Assembly: GCA_017523785.1 (NCBI GenBank)
Contig: JAFWVX010000015.1
Span: 33,900 to 97,899 of the forward strand
Length of the DNA: 64,000 nt
DNA from: Lachnospiraceae bacterium
Lineage (GTDB): Bacteria; Bacillota; Clostridia; Lachnospirales; Lachnospiraceae
Direction of reading: 5' to 3'
Part shown: positions 55,515 through 64,000 of the stretch, one piece after another
Layout of the letters: the number at the start of each line of letters is the position of its first letter
Position numbering within the stretch: position 1 is the stretch's first letter
The notes under the pieces: model-generated
Databases searched by the model: none
What the model was told of the DNA's origin: nothing
What the model saw: only the letters and a program-made list of their open reading frames with translations
Program-made: the position numbers and the translations under genes

Positions 55515-56154
55515 GATAAAGCACGAAATTATGCAGTGCCCTAGCCCTATGGCTAATCTTGTTTTTCTCTGAAATGCCTATATTTGAGTAAGTTTTGACC
55601 GATCCTTTGCTTATATCGCTCGTATCTCCAACGGCAAATATAGGGTCATAGCCAAATCCCTCAGTTTTTTCAATGCTTTTAGCGATATACCCATCAATTT
55701 TACCTTCAAAACTAAGGCTCTCAAAACTATGCTTTTTAGCATCTATTATATGGATTACCGACAAAACAGTGATAAAATATGCCGTTCTCTCGCTATCTTC
55801 AATATCCTTCATCATATCGAGAATTTTCAAATTCTTCTCATCTTGACTTATATCAGTTCCAATATATCTTGCAGAATAAATACCTGGCTCGCCATTTAAA
55901 AAATCTATACATAGACCCGTATCATCAGAAATTATATAGTCATCATCTTTAAGCAGGTTCTTAGATTCCATTTCCTTATAAAGTGCAGTAGACTTAATAG
56001 TGGCATTCTCAAGAAAACTTTTTCCATTTTCCTCAGGGTCAATCGCAATATCTAAATCAGACATCTTAAAAACAAAATCCTTGTATTTTTCACCAAGGAT
56101 TTCTGTTATTTCACTCATCTTATGTTTATTATTTGTTGCAAATATTAATCTCAT
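55492..56154 (-). CDS. rdgB: dITP/XTP pyrophosphatase (RdgB/HAM1)
   Basis: The 220-residue enzyme hydrolyses non-canonical purine nucleotides (ITP, dITP, XTP). Signatures are LIFATNNKHKMSEITEIL at the N-terminus, ISDDTGLCIDFLNGEPGIYSAR (shown as ISDDTGLCIDF and GEPGIYSARYIG), GFGYDPIFAVGD and SHRARAL near the end. It lies 2 nt after apbE. Confidence 0.95.
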   Translation of the reverse strand: MRLIFATNNKHKMSEITEILGEKYKDFVFKMSDLDIAIDPEENGKSFLENATIKSTALYKEMESKNLLKDDDYIISDDTGLCIDFLNGEPGIYSARYIGTDISQDEKNLKILDMMKDIEDSERTAYFITVLSVIHIIDAKKHSFESLSFEGKIDGYIAKSIEKTEGFGYDPIFAVGDTSDISKGSVKTYSNIGISEKNKISHRARALHNFVLYLAKKHNI

Positions 56155-56156
56155 AA

Positions 56157-57230
56157 CTATTTTATTTTTACTTTGCTAGGATACTTTTCAACTCTTCCAT
56201 CAGAGAATACATAAGTGGCTTGAATATTTTTATCTTCAAATGATTTTGATGCAAAGTCAATTAATTCTTTTGAATCTTCATAACCAAGCAACATACAAGC
56301 AGTTGATAGATAGTCACCAAGTAAACCATTCTCAGAAACTATAGTTACAGAGTCCAAACCATTGTCAGTTGGATAACCAGTAGTTGGGTCTATAATATGA
56401 TGATATACTCTATCATCACCAGGAACTTTAAAATATCTTTGATAGTTACCACTTGTGATTACATTTCTTTCTTTTACTTCTATAGTGTCAATGATATCAT
56501 TTCCTGAAAATGGCTTAAACACACCCACCTTAAATGCCCCACCAATTCTTCCAGTAACTTCACCAGTACATAATACATTTCCGCCAAGATTAATTACGCA
56601 GGCCTTGATATCATCATTTTGATACAACATCTCTTTCAAAGCATTACAGCAATAGCCCTTAATCAATGCACCTAAGTCATATTGAGTAAGTTTGTCACCA
56701 GTGAAGGTAATTCTATTCTTTCTAAACTCACCTTCAAGTACATTTCTTTCTATAGTGTATTTGAAGTTTCCAGTATGTTTTCTTGCCTCATTAATTTCAG
56801 CAAGTGTAGGAACAGTGGTTCTATTTTTAACATCCCATAAGTCAAATAAGGTTCCTGAACTAATGTCAAATTTTCTATTTGACCAATTATATAGACTCTC
56901 AGCAATTTCAAAAATACTTGCTGTCTCATCACAAATCATCACAGAATCACCTGTTCTATGATTGATATCGTAAATGTCACTGCCCTCAACTGTTTTAGAA
57001 AATACCTTCTCATAGTTATCAACCAAGTTCTTCATATCATAGTAAAACTGGCTAGCTAGTTCTTTTGTTTTTACTCCATAGATACTTATTGAGCACTGTG
57101 TATCAAAAGCATCAAAGGCAAAACTGATAGGTTTTTCCTCAGCAATATAATTTGTGGTCTTTCTTGCACGCGCTGTACAAGATGATAATAGTGATAAAGC
57201 CATCACGATTAAAAATAGTTTCTTTTTCAT
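56157..57230 (-). CDS. apbE: FAD:protein FMN transferase, lipoprotein
   Basis: The 357-residue protein has a lipoprotein signal (MKKKLFLIVMALSLLSSC, Cys18). The mature ApbE domain contains FDTQCSISIYG, LGALIKGYCCNALKEML, VINLGGNVLCTG and HHIIDPTTGYPTDNGLDSVT. It attaches FMN through a phosphodiester to Thr/Ser in target proteins on the outer face of the membrane. RnfG and RnfD, encoded in the same strand run, are the likely targets. Confidence 0.95.
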   Translation of the reverse strand: MKKKLFLIVMALSLLSSCTARARKTTNYIAEEKPISFAFDAFDTQCSISIYGVKTKELASQFYYDMKNLVDNYEKVFSKTVEGSDIYDINHRTGDSVMICDETASIFEIAESLYNWSNRKFDISSGTLFDLWDVKNRTTVPTLAEINEARKHTGNFKYTIERNVLEGEFRKNRITFTGDKLTQYDLGALIKGYCCNALKEMLYQNDDIKACVINLGGNVLCTGEVTGRIGGAFKVGVFKPFSGNDIIDTIEVKERNVITSGNYQRYFKVPGDDRVYHHIIDPTTGYPTDNGLDSVTIVSENGLLGDYLSTACMLLGYEDSKELIDFASKSFEDKNIQATYVFSDGRVEKYPSKVKIK

Positions 57231-57232
57231 AT

Positions 57233-59689
57233 TTACTCCGATTTCTTTATTAGATTATTTAAATGAACTTTAGCATTCTCAGTAATTTCATCAGGCATGC
57301 CAGCAAGTTTAGCAACTGCTATACCGTAACTCTTCTTTGCAGAGCCTCTCACAATCTTTCTCAAAAACTTTATATCATCATCATTTTCAATTACTGCAAT
57401 ATTAAAATTGTTTACACCCTTTATACTTCCCTCAAGTTCAGTAAGTTCATGATAGTGAGTCGCAAAAAGAGTTTTAGCCTTAATTTTATTACTTATATAT
57501 TCTATCACAGACCAGGCAATAGATAAACCATCAAACGTACTAGTTCCCCTACCTATCTCATCAAGTATTATAAGCGAATTCTTTGTAGCATTATTCACTA
57601 TATTAGCCACCTCACTCATCTCAACCATGAATGTTGACTTGCCTCTAGTCAAATCGTCGCTTGCTCCCACTCTTGTGAAAATTCTATCCAATATACAAAT
57701 ATTTGCTTCTTTCGCCGGTACATATGAGCCAATATGAGCCATAAGTGCTATAAGCGCCACCTGTCTCATATAAGTTGACTTACCAGCCATATTAGGACCA
57801 GTGATTATATCTATAAAATTATCATCATCTAAACTCGTGTCATTTGATATAAAGGTTCCAACATTATTTAATTTCTCAATTACTGGATGTCTGCCATCTA
57901 CAATTTTTATAGTTCCGTCTTCATTGATATTAGGTCTCACATAGTTATTCGCATTCGCAATATAGGCGAAGCAGCTAAGTACATCCACAATTGCAATATC
58001 AGATGCAGCATTTCTAATTCTATTAGTCTCTAAGGCAATCTTCTCTCTTATCTCTTGAAATACTTCATACTCAAGTTTTGCAAGTCTATCCTCTGCACTT
58101 AGGATTATACTCTGCAATTCATCTAATTCTTTTGTAGTATATCTTTCAGCATTAGTTAAAGTTTGCTTTCTTATAAAATACTCAGGTATTTCACCTTTAT
58201 AGACATTACTTATCTCAAATAGATAGCCTGATAATTTGCTCGCCTTAATTTTTAAATTCTTAATACCAGTTTTTTCTCTTTCTTTTTGTTCAAGGTCAAC
58301 AAGCCATTTTTTACCATCAGTCTTACTTGCTCTATACTTATCTATTTCTGAGTTATATCCATCTTTTATAATCTTGCCTTCATGCAATAGATATGGCGGG
58401 TCATCAACTATACTCTCTTCAACTAAATTATACAAATCCTTAAGTGTATCAAATCTCTCAGATATATCTTTTGCAAACTTAGAATTAAAACCGCTTAATA
58501 TTGTCTTAATATAAGGCAGCACATATATAGAATTCTTGAAAGCAACTAGGTCTCTCGCATTTGCGTGTTTCATATCTACTCTTGTAATTATTCTCTCTAA
58601 GTCGTAAATTGCATTCAAATACTCTCTAAGTTCTGCCAAGTCAACCTGTTTCTCTATAAATCCTTCAACTGCATTTTGTCTGTATATTATTAAATCCTTA
58701 TTCTTCAATGGTTCTTCTATAACTCGCCTTAAAAGTCTACCACCCATAGCAGTCTTAGTTGAATCTAAAATATTCAACAAGGTTCCCTTCCTATCCTTGT
58801 TCTGCATATTTTCAGTAAGTTCTAAGTTCTTAATGGTTGCAGCATCCAAATACATATAAGATTTATCATTTAGATACTCTATCTTCTCTAAATGCGACAA
58901 CTCATTTTTTTGATTTTCTCTTACATAGTAGTATGCTGCAATACTTGCATATATTGCATTTGAATTCTTGATATCATCATAAATGTCTATATTATTAATT
59001 AGCTTATTTAATAAGTCATATTCTTTGTTTTTTAAATTATATAAATCGTATATGTCATCATTAATTACAGTTACTGCTAATTCATATTTATCTTTAATCT
59101 CTGCAAGATTTACACCTGAACTTGAAATGCTTCCATTTACCAAAACTTCTTTAGGCTCATACTTTGAAAACATATCATAAATTGTAATCTCGTCATTGAT
59201 ATTAGTGATAAAAAAGTCACCAGTTGAAAAGTCCAATACTGCAACACCAAATTTGCCACTTGCATAATAGATTGACAAAATAAAATTATTAACTTTATCT
59301 TCAAGATATTCCTGTTCTAAAACTGTTCCTGGAGTTATAATTCTTGTCACATCTCTTTTAACTAATCCCTTGGCAAGTTTTGGATCCTCCACCTGCTCAG
59401 CTATAGCTACCTTGTATCCAAGTTTTACTAGTTTAGATAGATAGACATCAACTGAATGAAATGGAACACCACACATAGGAGCCTTCTCACTGAGTCCACA
59501 GTCTTTTCCAGTTAATACTATATTGAGTGACTTGCTAACCAATATTGCCTGATCAAAAAATGTCTCATAAAAATCGCCTACTCTAAAAAACAATATACAG
59601 TCACTATTCTTTTCAACCAAATCTAAATACTGTCTCATCATAGGTGAGATATTTTCTAATTCTTCTTTTTTTATATTAACTATTTCCAC
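57233..59689 (-). CDS. mutS: DNA mismatch recognition protein MutS
   Basis: 818 residues, slightly shorter than usual. The mismatch-wedge motif is FFRVGDFYETFF at about residues 34-45. The ATPase has Walker A GPNMAGKSTYMRQ, RVGASDDLTRGKSTFMVEM, Walker B ILDEIGRGTSTFDG and THYHELTELE. It starts inside miaB (10-bp overlap). The C-terminus ends soon after the helix-turn-helix and lacks the beta-clamp/tetramer tail seen in some MutS. Confidence 0.97.
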   Translation of the reverse strand: MEIVNIKKEELENISPMMRQYLDLVEKNSDCILFFRVGDFYETFFDQAILVSKSLNIVLTGKDCGLSEKAPMCGVPFHSVDVYLSKLVKLGYKVAIAEQVEDPKLAKGLVKRDVTRIITPGTVLEQEYLEDKVNNFILSIYYASGKFGVAVLDFSTGDFFITNINDEITIYDMFSKYEPKEVLVNGSISSSGVNLAEIKDKYELAVTVINDDIYDLYNLKNKEYDLLNKLINNIDIYDDIKNSNAIYASIAAYYYVRENQKNELSHLEKIEYLNDKSYMYLDAATIKNLELTENMQNKDRKGTLLNILDSTKTAMGGRLLRRVIEEPLKNKDLIIYRQNAVEGFIEKQVDLAELREYLNAIYDLERIITRVDMKHANARDLVAFKNSIYVLPYIKTILSGFNSKFAKDISERFDTLKDLYNLVEESIVDDPPYLLHEGKIIKDGYNSEIDKYRASKTDGKKWLVDLEQKEREKTGIKNLKIKASKLSGYLFEISNVYKGEIPEYFIRKQTLTNAERYTTKELDELQSIILSAEDRLAKLEYEVFQEIREKIALETNRIRNAASDIAIVDVLSCFAYIANANNYVRPNINEDGTIKIVDGRHPVIEKLNNVGTFISNDTSLDDDNFIDIITGPNMAGKSTYMRQVALIALMAHIGSYVPAKEANICILDRIFTRVGASDDLTRGKSTFMVEMSEVANIVNNATKNSLIILDEIGRGTSTFDGLSIAWSVIEYISNKIKAKTLFATHYHELTELEGSIKGVNNFNIAVIENDDDIKFLRKIVRGSAKKSYGIAVAKLAGMPDEITENAKVHLNNLIKKSE

Positions 59690-61044
59690 TTGCTTACGAT
59701 TTCGCCCTCAAAATAGAATTTGCAACTCTTTGTAAGTTTTACATCTATAATCCTACCAATTAATTCTTTATCGCCATTAAAATGTACAAGATAATTATTT
59801 GAAAGTCTACCAGTAAGTTTACCACTAACCTTATCCTCTCCCTCAACAAGCACGTCCATAGTTCTTCCTACATACTTTTCTACATTCCTACCAGAATTAT
59901 CCTCTACAACCTTCAATAATCTCTTGAATCTTTCTTTGACAACATTTTCTGGAACTTGGTTTTCCATCTCTGCAGCCTTAGTACCCGTTCTCTTTGAATA
60001 TTCAAAAGTAAATACTGCATCATAGGATACTTGGTTTATGAGAGATAAAGTATCTTCAAAATCTTTCTCTGTCTCACCTGGGAAACCTACTATTATATCA
60101 GTTGTAATTCCTACATCCTCTATATTATTTCTAATCTTATCAATTACCTTTAGATAGGCACTTCTATCATAGTGCCTATTCATTGCCTTCAAAATCTCAT
60201 CGGAGCCAGATTGCACAGGTAAATGAATATGTCTACAGATATTACTATTTTTTTTTATAACTTCAATTAATTCATCTGACAAATCTTTCGGATGAGAGGT
60301 CATAAACCTTATTCGTTTAAGTCCATCAATTTTAGCAACCTCATTTAATAATTCTGGGAAAGTAACTTTATTGTTGTCATTAAACTTATAACTATCACCT
60401 GCTTTACCGCTATATGAGTTTACATTTTGACCAAGTAGCATTATTTCAATGACACCTTCAGCCACCACCTTCTTAATCTCTGAAACTATACTGTCGACAT
60501 CTCTACTTCTCTCTCTACCTCTCACATATGGAACTATACAATAAGTACAAAAATTATTGCAGCCAAACATTATATTGATTCCACATTTAAAGTCAAATAC
60601 CCTTTTAGTAGGCAAGGTCTTTTCTATATTTTCAGCTTCATCATAAACTTTAATGACTTTTTTATTAGTATAAATTACTTCATCTATCAAATCACCAAAT
60701 TCATCTATATTATGAGTTCCAAATATAAGTTTCACCTGTGGATATTTTTCTACAATCTTCTCAACCTCATCTTTTTCCTGCATCATACAACCACAGATTC
60801 CAATAATCTTATTTTTATTCTCAAGATATGATTTTTTTAATTGGCCTATATGTCCGTATAATTTTTGATTGGCATTCTCTCTAACTGTACAGGTATTAAA
60901 AATGACTATGTCAGCAGTATCTTCATCCGCCACTTCAGAAAAACCCTTATCTTCCAATATACCAGCAAGTTTCTCACTATCCCTAGCATTCATCTGACAG
61001 CCGAAAGTTACTATCTTATATGTTTTTATTTCTTTAATGCTCAT
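59680..61044 (-). CDS. miaB: tRNA-2-methylthio-N6-dimethylallyladenosine synthase
   Basis: A 454-residue radical-SAM methylthiotransferase. The N-terminal UPF0004 domain has TFGCQMNARDSEKLAG and ICGCMMQ. The radical-SAM motif is GCNNFCTYCIVPYVRGRERSR (given as CNNFCTYC, near residues 159-166). LLGQNVNSYSG and a C-terminal TRAM domain follow. It adds the methylthio group at A37 of tRNAs. The single-base overlap with the transporter gene upstream suggests coupling. Confidence 0.97.
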   Translation of the reverse strand: MSIKEIKTYKIVTFGCQMNARDSEKLAGILEDKGFSEVADEDTADIVIFNTCTVRENANQKLYGHIGQLKKSYLENKNKIIGICGCMMQEKDEVEKIVEKYPQVKLIFGTHNIDEFGDLIDEVIYTNKKVIKVYDEAENIEKTLPTKRVFDFKCGINIMFGCNNFCTYCIVPYVRGRERSRDVDSIVSEIKKVVAEGVIEIMLLGQNVNSYSGKAGDSYKFNDNNKVTFPELLNEVAKIDGLKRIRFMTSHPKDLSDELIEVIKKNSNICRHIHLPVQSGSDEILKAMNRHYDRSAYLKVIDKIRNNIEDVGITTDIIVGFPGETEKDFEDTLSLINQVSYDAVFTFEYSKRTGTKAAEMENQVPENVVKERFKRLLKVVEDNSGRNVEKYVGRTMDVLVEGEDKVSGKLTGRLSNNYLVHFNGDKELIGRIIDVKLTKSCKFYFEGEIVSKWK

Positions 61045-61640
61045 TAACTTAAAATACTTTTTATATGCTTTGAAATATTTTTATAAAATATATATGTAAT
61101 TATTGATGCAATTGAAAACTTAACAATGTTAAATGGCAATACTGAAAATAGATATACCTTTGTCATACTATCTATAAACGGAATAATAGTGCTACACATT
61201 TTTATAATTACTTCTTCGCTCATATGGAAAACTTTAATATATAAGGGAAATAAAAATAGTGCATTGCATAAGGTACAAACCACACTTGCCAATACAATTC
61301 CTATTATCATTCCTATAACAGCTCTCTCCTTAGTTTTAAGTGCCTTATATATGATACTTGCAGGCAGGGCATAGGAAATGCTTCCAATTATATTTGCCAA
61401 CTCGCCTAAAAACATAGTTGATGTGCCCTTGATAACAAATTTAATCAATACCTTAAACACTGCTATAGAAATACATTCAAATGGTCCTAAGACGAATCCA
61501 CCAATTATTACTGGCAGTTCAGACAAATCCATTTTCATAAAGGTAGGTGCTATAGGAAGTGGGAAATCAAAATACATTAAAATAGCACTTAGTGCTGAAA
61601 ATAGAGCTACTATTGAAATTTTTTTTATCTTATTATTCAT
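61044..61640 (-). CDS. ribU: ECF transporter S component, RibU-like riboflavin uptake protein
   Basis: About 198 residues with six membrane helices. The segment PTFMKMDLSELPVIIGGFVLGP (seen as FMKMDLSELP then IIGGFVLGP) corresponds to the FLK-x-D-x-S-D-x-P signature of RibU, the riboflavin-specific S component. It needs the shared ECF ATPases and T subunit encoded elsewhere. I use the ATG at 61640, one base after the preceding stop. An in-frame TTG at 61655 is an alternative. Riboflavin supply fits the nearby apbE and rnf genes. Confidence 0.85.
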   Translation of the reverse strand: MNNKIKKISIVALFSALSAILMYFDFPLPIAPTFMKMDLSELPVIIGGFVLGPFECISIAVFKVLIKFVIKGTSTMFLGELANIIGSISYALPASIIYKALKTKERAVIGMIIGIVLASVVCTLCNALFLFPLYIKVFHMSEEVIIKMCSTIIPFIDSMTKVYLFSVLPFNIVKFSIASIITYIFYKNISKHIKSILS

Positions 61641-61641
61641 A

Positions 61642-62343
61642 TTAAAACCACTCAATATTTTTTACTTTCTTAAAACAACAGTCTTCAACAAAATTATTAT
61701 TCTGTCTGCTTGCAGGGTGACAAGAATATATTATGTCCTTCTCATCTATTATATCTTTTACTCTATTCAGTGCCACATTGCCCCATATTAGCCACTTAGA
61801 ATCAGTATTAGCACAAATATATTTTATCAGTTCATCCATAAAGTCAGTCCAGATATCTATATGTGCTCCAGACTTACCAACAACTGTCGTTAGTGTAGCA
61901 TTTAAAAATATAACTCCATTCTCTTCCATCTTATCAAACCACTCATGAACATTTATATATCTAATCTTAGATGAAATTTTTTCATCTCGCAAACTTTCTA
62001 TATTATATATCTTTCCAAATTTGTAATAGCATAGTGTTTTAAAAATATTTGATAGGGATTGCTGTTTATACTTATCCGTAAACTTATCAATATTTGCAAC
62101 CTCAAAGGCTCTTCCTGTAGCGACCGGCAACTCTTTGCCATCTTTCATATAAGTTGATGGATAGGGGTCCATTCCCAAAATCACACATTTGACCTTATCA
62201 AGTTTGCAATTCATAAAGCGAAAAACATTCTCTTTACTTGGGCAAATATCATTGGCCTTTTCTACAAACTTTTTCATCTGCTCAAAGTATTTGCTACTTT
62301 TTATAAAATTTTCCCAACTAGCATCAAACGTCATATTATGCAC
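61642..62343 (-). CDS. Divergent uracil-DNA glycosylase-like protein
   Basis: 233 residues with the UDG fold order, but motifs differ from family 1. The water-activating loop GQDPYH reads GMDPYPSTY, keeping Asp59 but replacing the Gln and the His. FLNATLTTVVGKSGAH keeps the uracil-contacting Asn. The DNA-intercalation loop HPSPL reads HPASRQ (His209 kept, Pro-Leu lost). WLIWGNVALN matches the central strand. Base-excision activity is likely, but specificity may be altered. It overlaps recO by 8 bp. Confidence 0.85.
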   Translation of the reverse strand: MHNMTFDASWENFIKSSKYFEQMKKFVEKANDICPSKENVFRFMNCKLDKVKCVILGMDPYPSTYMKDGKELPVATGRAFEVANIDKFTDKYKQQSLSNIFKTLCYYKFGKIYNIESLRDEKISSKIRYINVHEWFDKMEENGVIFLNATLTTVVGKSGAHIDIWTDFMDELIKYICANTDSKWLIWGNVALNRVKDIIDEKDIIYSCHPASRQNNNFVEDCCFKKVKNIEWF

Positions 62344-62989
62344 TTATCTCATCTATAGTCTTAAACTTCTTATTGACCTTGTCTCTCATTTCAACACTCA
62401 TTTCTTTATCAAATAATTCAAATATTTCATCACTCAATAAAAAACTATATAGTTTTTTTGGAACTGTTTTCAAAATAAAGTCCCAGGCGTGAGCGAGTGT
62501 CTTGTTATCTGACGACAAACTGTCGCTTTCTTTATACTCACCTTGATACTGCAACATTTTGAGTTCAAAGATTCGTCGTATGAGTTTTACAGGAACCTTG
62601 CCATCTATCAGTGCATTAAATGTAAAATACAATAATAAATATATATCTTCGCTTTCTATATTTTCATATCCGAAGTAGTCAGCAAGTTCTATAAAATAAG
62701 ATGCATAGCAAGTATTATTATAATCCTCAGACAATTCCGAGAAGCTTTTCTTTAATACTATATTTTCAAGCTGATACTTTTCAGCATTTTCTCTAAGTTC
62801 AAATACTCCAAATGAGAAGATTCTAGTTTTGCCTATGTTTTTAGAGTTCTGTCTTCTAACATTAAATGCATAAACATTGATTTTGCCTTTTTCTTTAGTG
62901 AGAACAGTTAATAACTTGTCATATTCTTTATAATCAGATTCACCAATGATTACACCATTTAATTTTTCAAGATTATTTTTAGTATTCAT
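62336..62989 (-). CDS. recO: DNA repair protein RecO
   Basis: 217 residues. The N-terminal OB fold has GVIIGESDYKEYDKLLTVLT followed by KEKGKINVYAFNVRR. A helical C-terminal domain has RRIFELKMLQYQGEY. The four-cysteine zinc site of many RecO proteins is absent (no CxxC after the ELKML helix), and the protein is about 25 residues shorter than usual. It loads RecA on SSB-coated DNA with RecR. It follows era directly, as in many Firmicutes. Confidence 0.9.
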   Translation of the reverse strand: MNTKNNLEKLNGVIIGESDYKEYDKLLTVLTKEKGKINVYAFNVRRQNSKNIGKTRIFSFGVFELRENAEKYQLENIVLKKSFSELSEDYNNTCYASYFIELADYFGYENIESEDIYLLLYFTFNALIDGKVPVKLIRRIFELKMLQYQGEYKESDSLSSDNKTLAHAWDFILKTVPKKLYSFLLSDEIFELFDKEMSVEMRDKVNKKFKTIDEISA

Positions 62990-63907
62990 CTATAATTCTT
63001 TCCCATCATATCCATAGTTCGCAAGTAGTGTCTTTTCATCTCTCCAATTATTTTTGACTATGACATCCAATTTAAGATTGACCTTACTATCAATAAACTT
63101 TTCAATTGATATTCTTGATCCAGTGCCTATATTCTTTATCATAGACCCACTTTTACCTATGATAATTCCTTTATGGCTGTCTCTTTCGCAGATAATAGTT
63201 GCATCTATATTCATGCATTTAGTCTTAGATTTTTTCATACTATTGACAATGACTGCAATACCATGCGGTATTTCTTTGTCGAGTTTATAGAGGCATTGCT
63301 GTCTAATCATATCAGCGACAATTTGTTTCATAGGCTCATCAGTCAAGTCATCTTCACTATAATACCTACTACCCTCAGGCAATTCATTTTTAATATATTC
63401 AATTACTGTCTTAATATTTTTATTCTTAAGTGCAGATATAAAAAATACTTTTTCAAATACTATATCTTTTCCGAATTTTTCATTAATTGCATTTAGAACT
63501 TGACCTTCGTCATATTCAACCAAATCACATTTATTGACAATTAAAACCTTTTTTGCCTTAGACTTAGATATTTTTTTAACTATCTTATCATACTTGTCAG
63601 TCTCATAAGTCATTATATCTACAATTACTACTATCAAATCTATGTCATCAATTGATTTACTAATAGATTTTGACATATAGTCATCAAGTTTATTTTTAAC
63701 ATCGTGAATTCCAGGTGTGTCAACAAACACTATCTGTGCTTCCTCATCGTTATAAATGCCTTTAAGGTTTTTTCTTGTAGTCTGTGGCTTTTTAGAAGTA
63801 ATTGCAATATTATCATTAATAACTGCATTTAAAAACGATGACTTGCCCGCGTTTGGCAACCCAAGTATAGATACGAATCCGCTTTTTACTAATCCATTAA
63901 GCGCCAT
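62990..63907 (-). CDS. era: GTPase Era
   Basis: 305 residues. The GTPase motifs are GLPNAGKSSFLNAVI (G1), PQTTR (G2), VFVDTPGIHD (G3), VNKCDL (G4) and FISALKNKN (G5), followed by a KH domain with GIIIGKSGSMIKNIGTGSR. It binds 16S rRNA during small-subunit assembly. The start ATG (63907) lies inside the end of the upstream gene (19-bp overlap). Confidence 0.97.
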   Translation of the reverse strand: MALNGLVKSGFVSILGLPNAGKSSFLNAVINDNIAITSKKPQTTRKNLKGIYNDEEAQIVFVDTPGIHDVKNKLDDYMSKSISKSIDDIDLIVVIVDIMTYETDKYDKIVKKISKSKAKKVLIVNKCDLVEYDEGQVLNAINEKFGKDIVFEKVFFISALKNKNIKTVIEYIKNELPEGSRYYSEDDLTDEPMKQIVADMIRQQCLYKLDKEIPHGIAVIVNSMKKSKTKCMNIDATIICERDSHKGIIIGKSGSMIKNIGTGSRISIEKFIDSKVNLKLDVIVKNNWRDEKTLLANYGYDGKEL

Positions 63908-63999
63908 ACCTGCTCATACTCTTTTTTTGCCTCTTCCATTTTAGAAGAAGAAATTAGGGCACATCTATCTCCATCTTTTATATTTTCAAAAATCTTAGA
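63889..63999 (-). CDS. C-terminal end of an unidentified gene upstream of era
   Basis: The last 36 codons of a gene whose beginning lies beyond the right edge. The visible residues (SKIFENIKDGDRCALISSSK, ending QVWRLMD) are in frame to a TAG at 63891-63889, overlapping era. Cytidine deaminase or diacylglycerol kinase often precede era in Firmicutes, but this tail does not clearly match either. Confidence 0.6.
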   Translation of the reverse strand, partial: SKIFENIKDGDRCALISSSKMEEAKKEYEQVWRLMD

Positions 64000-64000
64000 T

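Overview
The window comes from the chromosome of an AT-rich anaerobic member of the Clostridia (Bacillota), most likely Lachnospiraceae-like. Support comes from the six-gene Rnf complex, a type III glutamine synthetase, a class III fructose-1,6-bisphosphatase, SLH-domain surface proteins, a separately encoded (biotin-domain-free) oxaloacetate decarboxylase alpha subunit, and small families typical of Lachnospiraceae. The genus is inference. There are no rRNA or tRNA genes, insertion sequences, phage genes or CRISPR arrays. Apart from two short plus-strand genes at 45754-46751, every gene is on the minus strand and the coding density is very high, so the window reads from right to left in four transcription blocks.

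Block A (64000 to 46783): the end of an unknown gene, era, recO, a divergent uracil-DNA glycosylase, a RibU-like riboflavin transporter, miaB, mutS, apbE, rdgB, nrdR, a degenerate shikimate-kinase-like gene, efp, rnfCDGEAB and glnN, ending at a strong bidirectional terminator. A flavin theme links RibU (uptake), ApbE (FMN attachment) and RnfG/RnfD (flavinylated electron carriers).

The plus-strand island (45754-46751) holds a DUF4364-like winged-helix protein and a small unknown protein.

Block B (45677 to 17239): 19 genes with no gap above 20 nt. A three-gene set of unknown role (alpha-solenoid protein, actin/Hsp70-like protein, TPR protein) is followed by valS, topA, pyrG, gpsA, mutL, a lipoprotein, pcrA, oadA, rmlA/B/D, glmM, an LTA-synthase-like enzyme, a cysteine desulfurase, a secreted acidic protein and fbp, then a terminator.

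Block C (17177 to 5962): two tandem-duplicated SLH proteins, a MacA-like adaptor, a MacB-like ABC ATPase and permease, a second UvrD-type helicase, an OmpR-type two-component pair and ispE. The histidine kinase is split by a frameshift in a run of nine A.

Block D (5878 to 1): a TetR repressor with its own consensus promoter and tandem palindromic operator, followed by a membrane-fusion adaptor, an RND pump and a TolC-like protein cut by the window edge.

The most interesting points are the mirror-image divergent promoter at 45686-45746 that appears to make two leaderless mRNAs (a third case lies at 17177), the unknown actin-like/solenoid/TPR set, the A9 tract that decides whether the histidine kinase is full length, and envelope-spanning exporters in what looks like a single-membrane cell.
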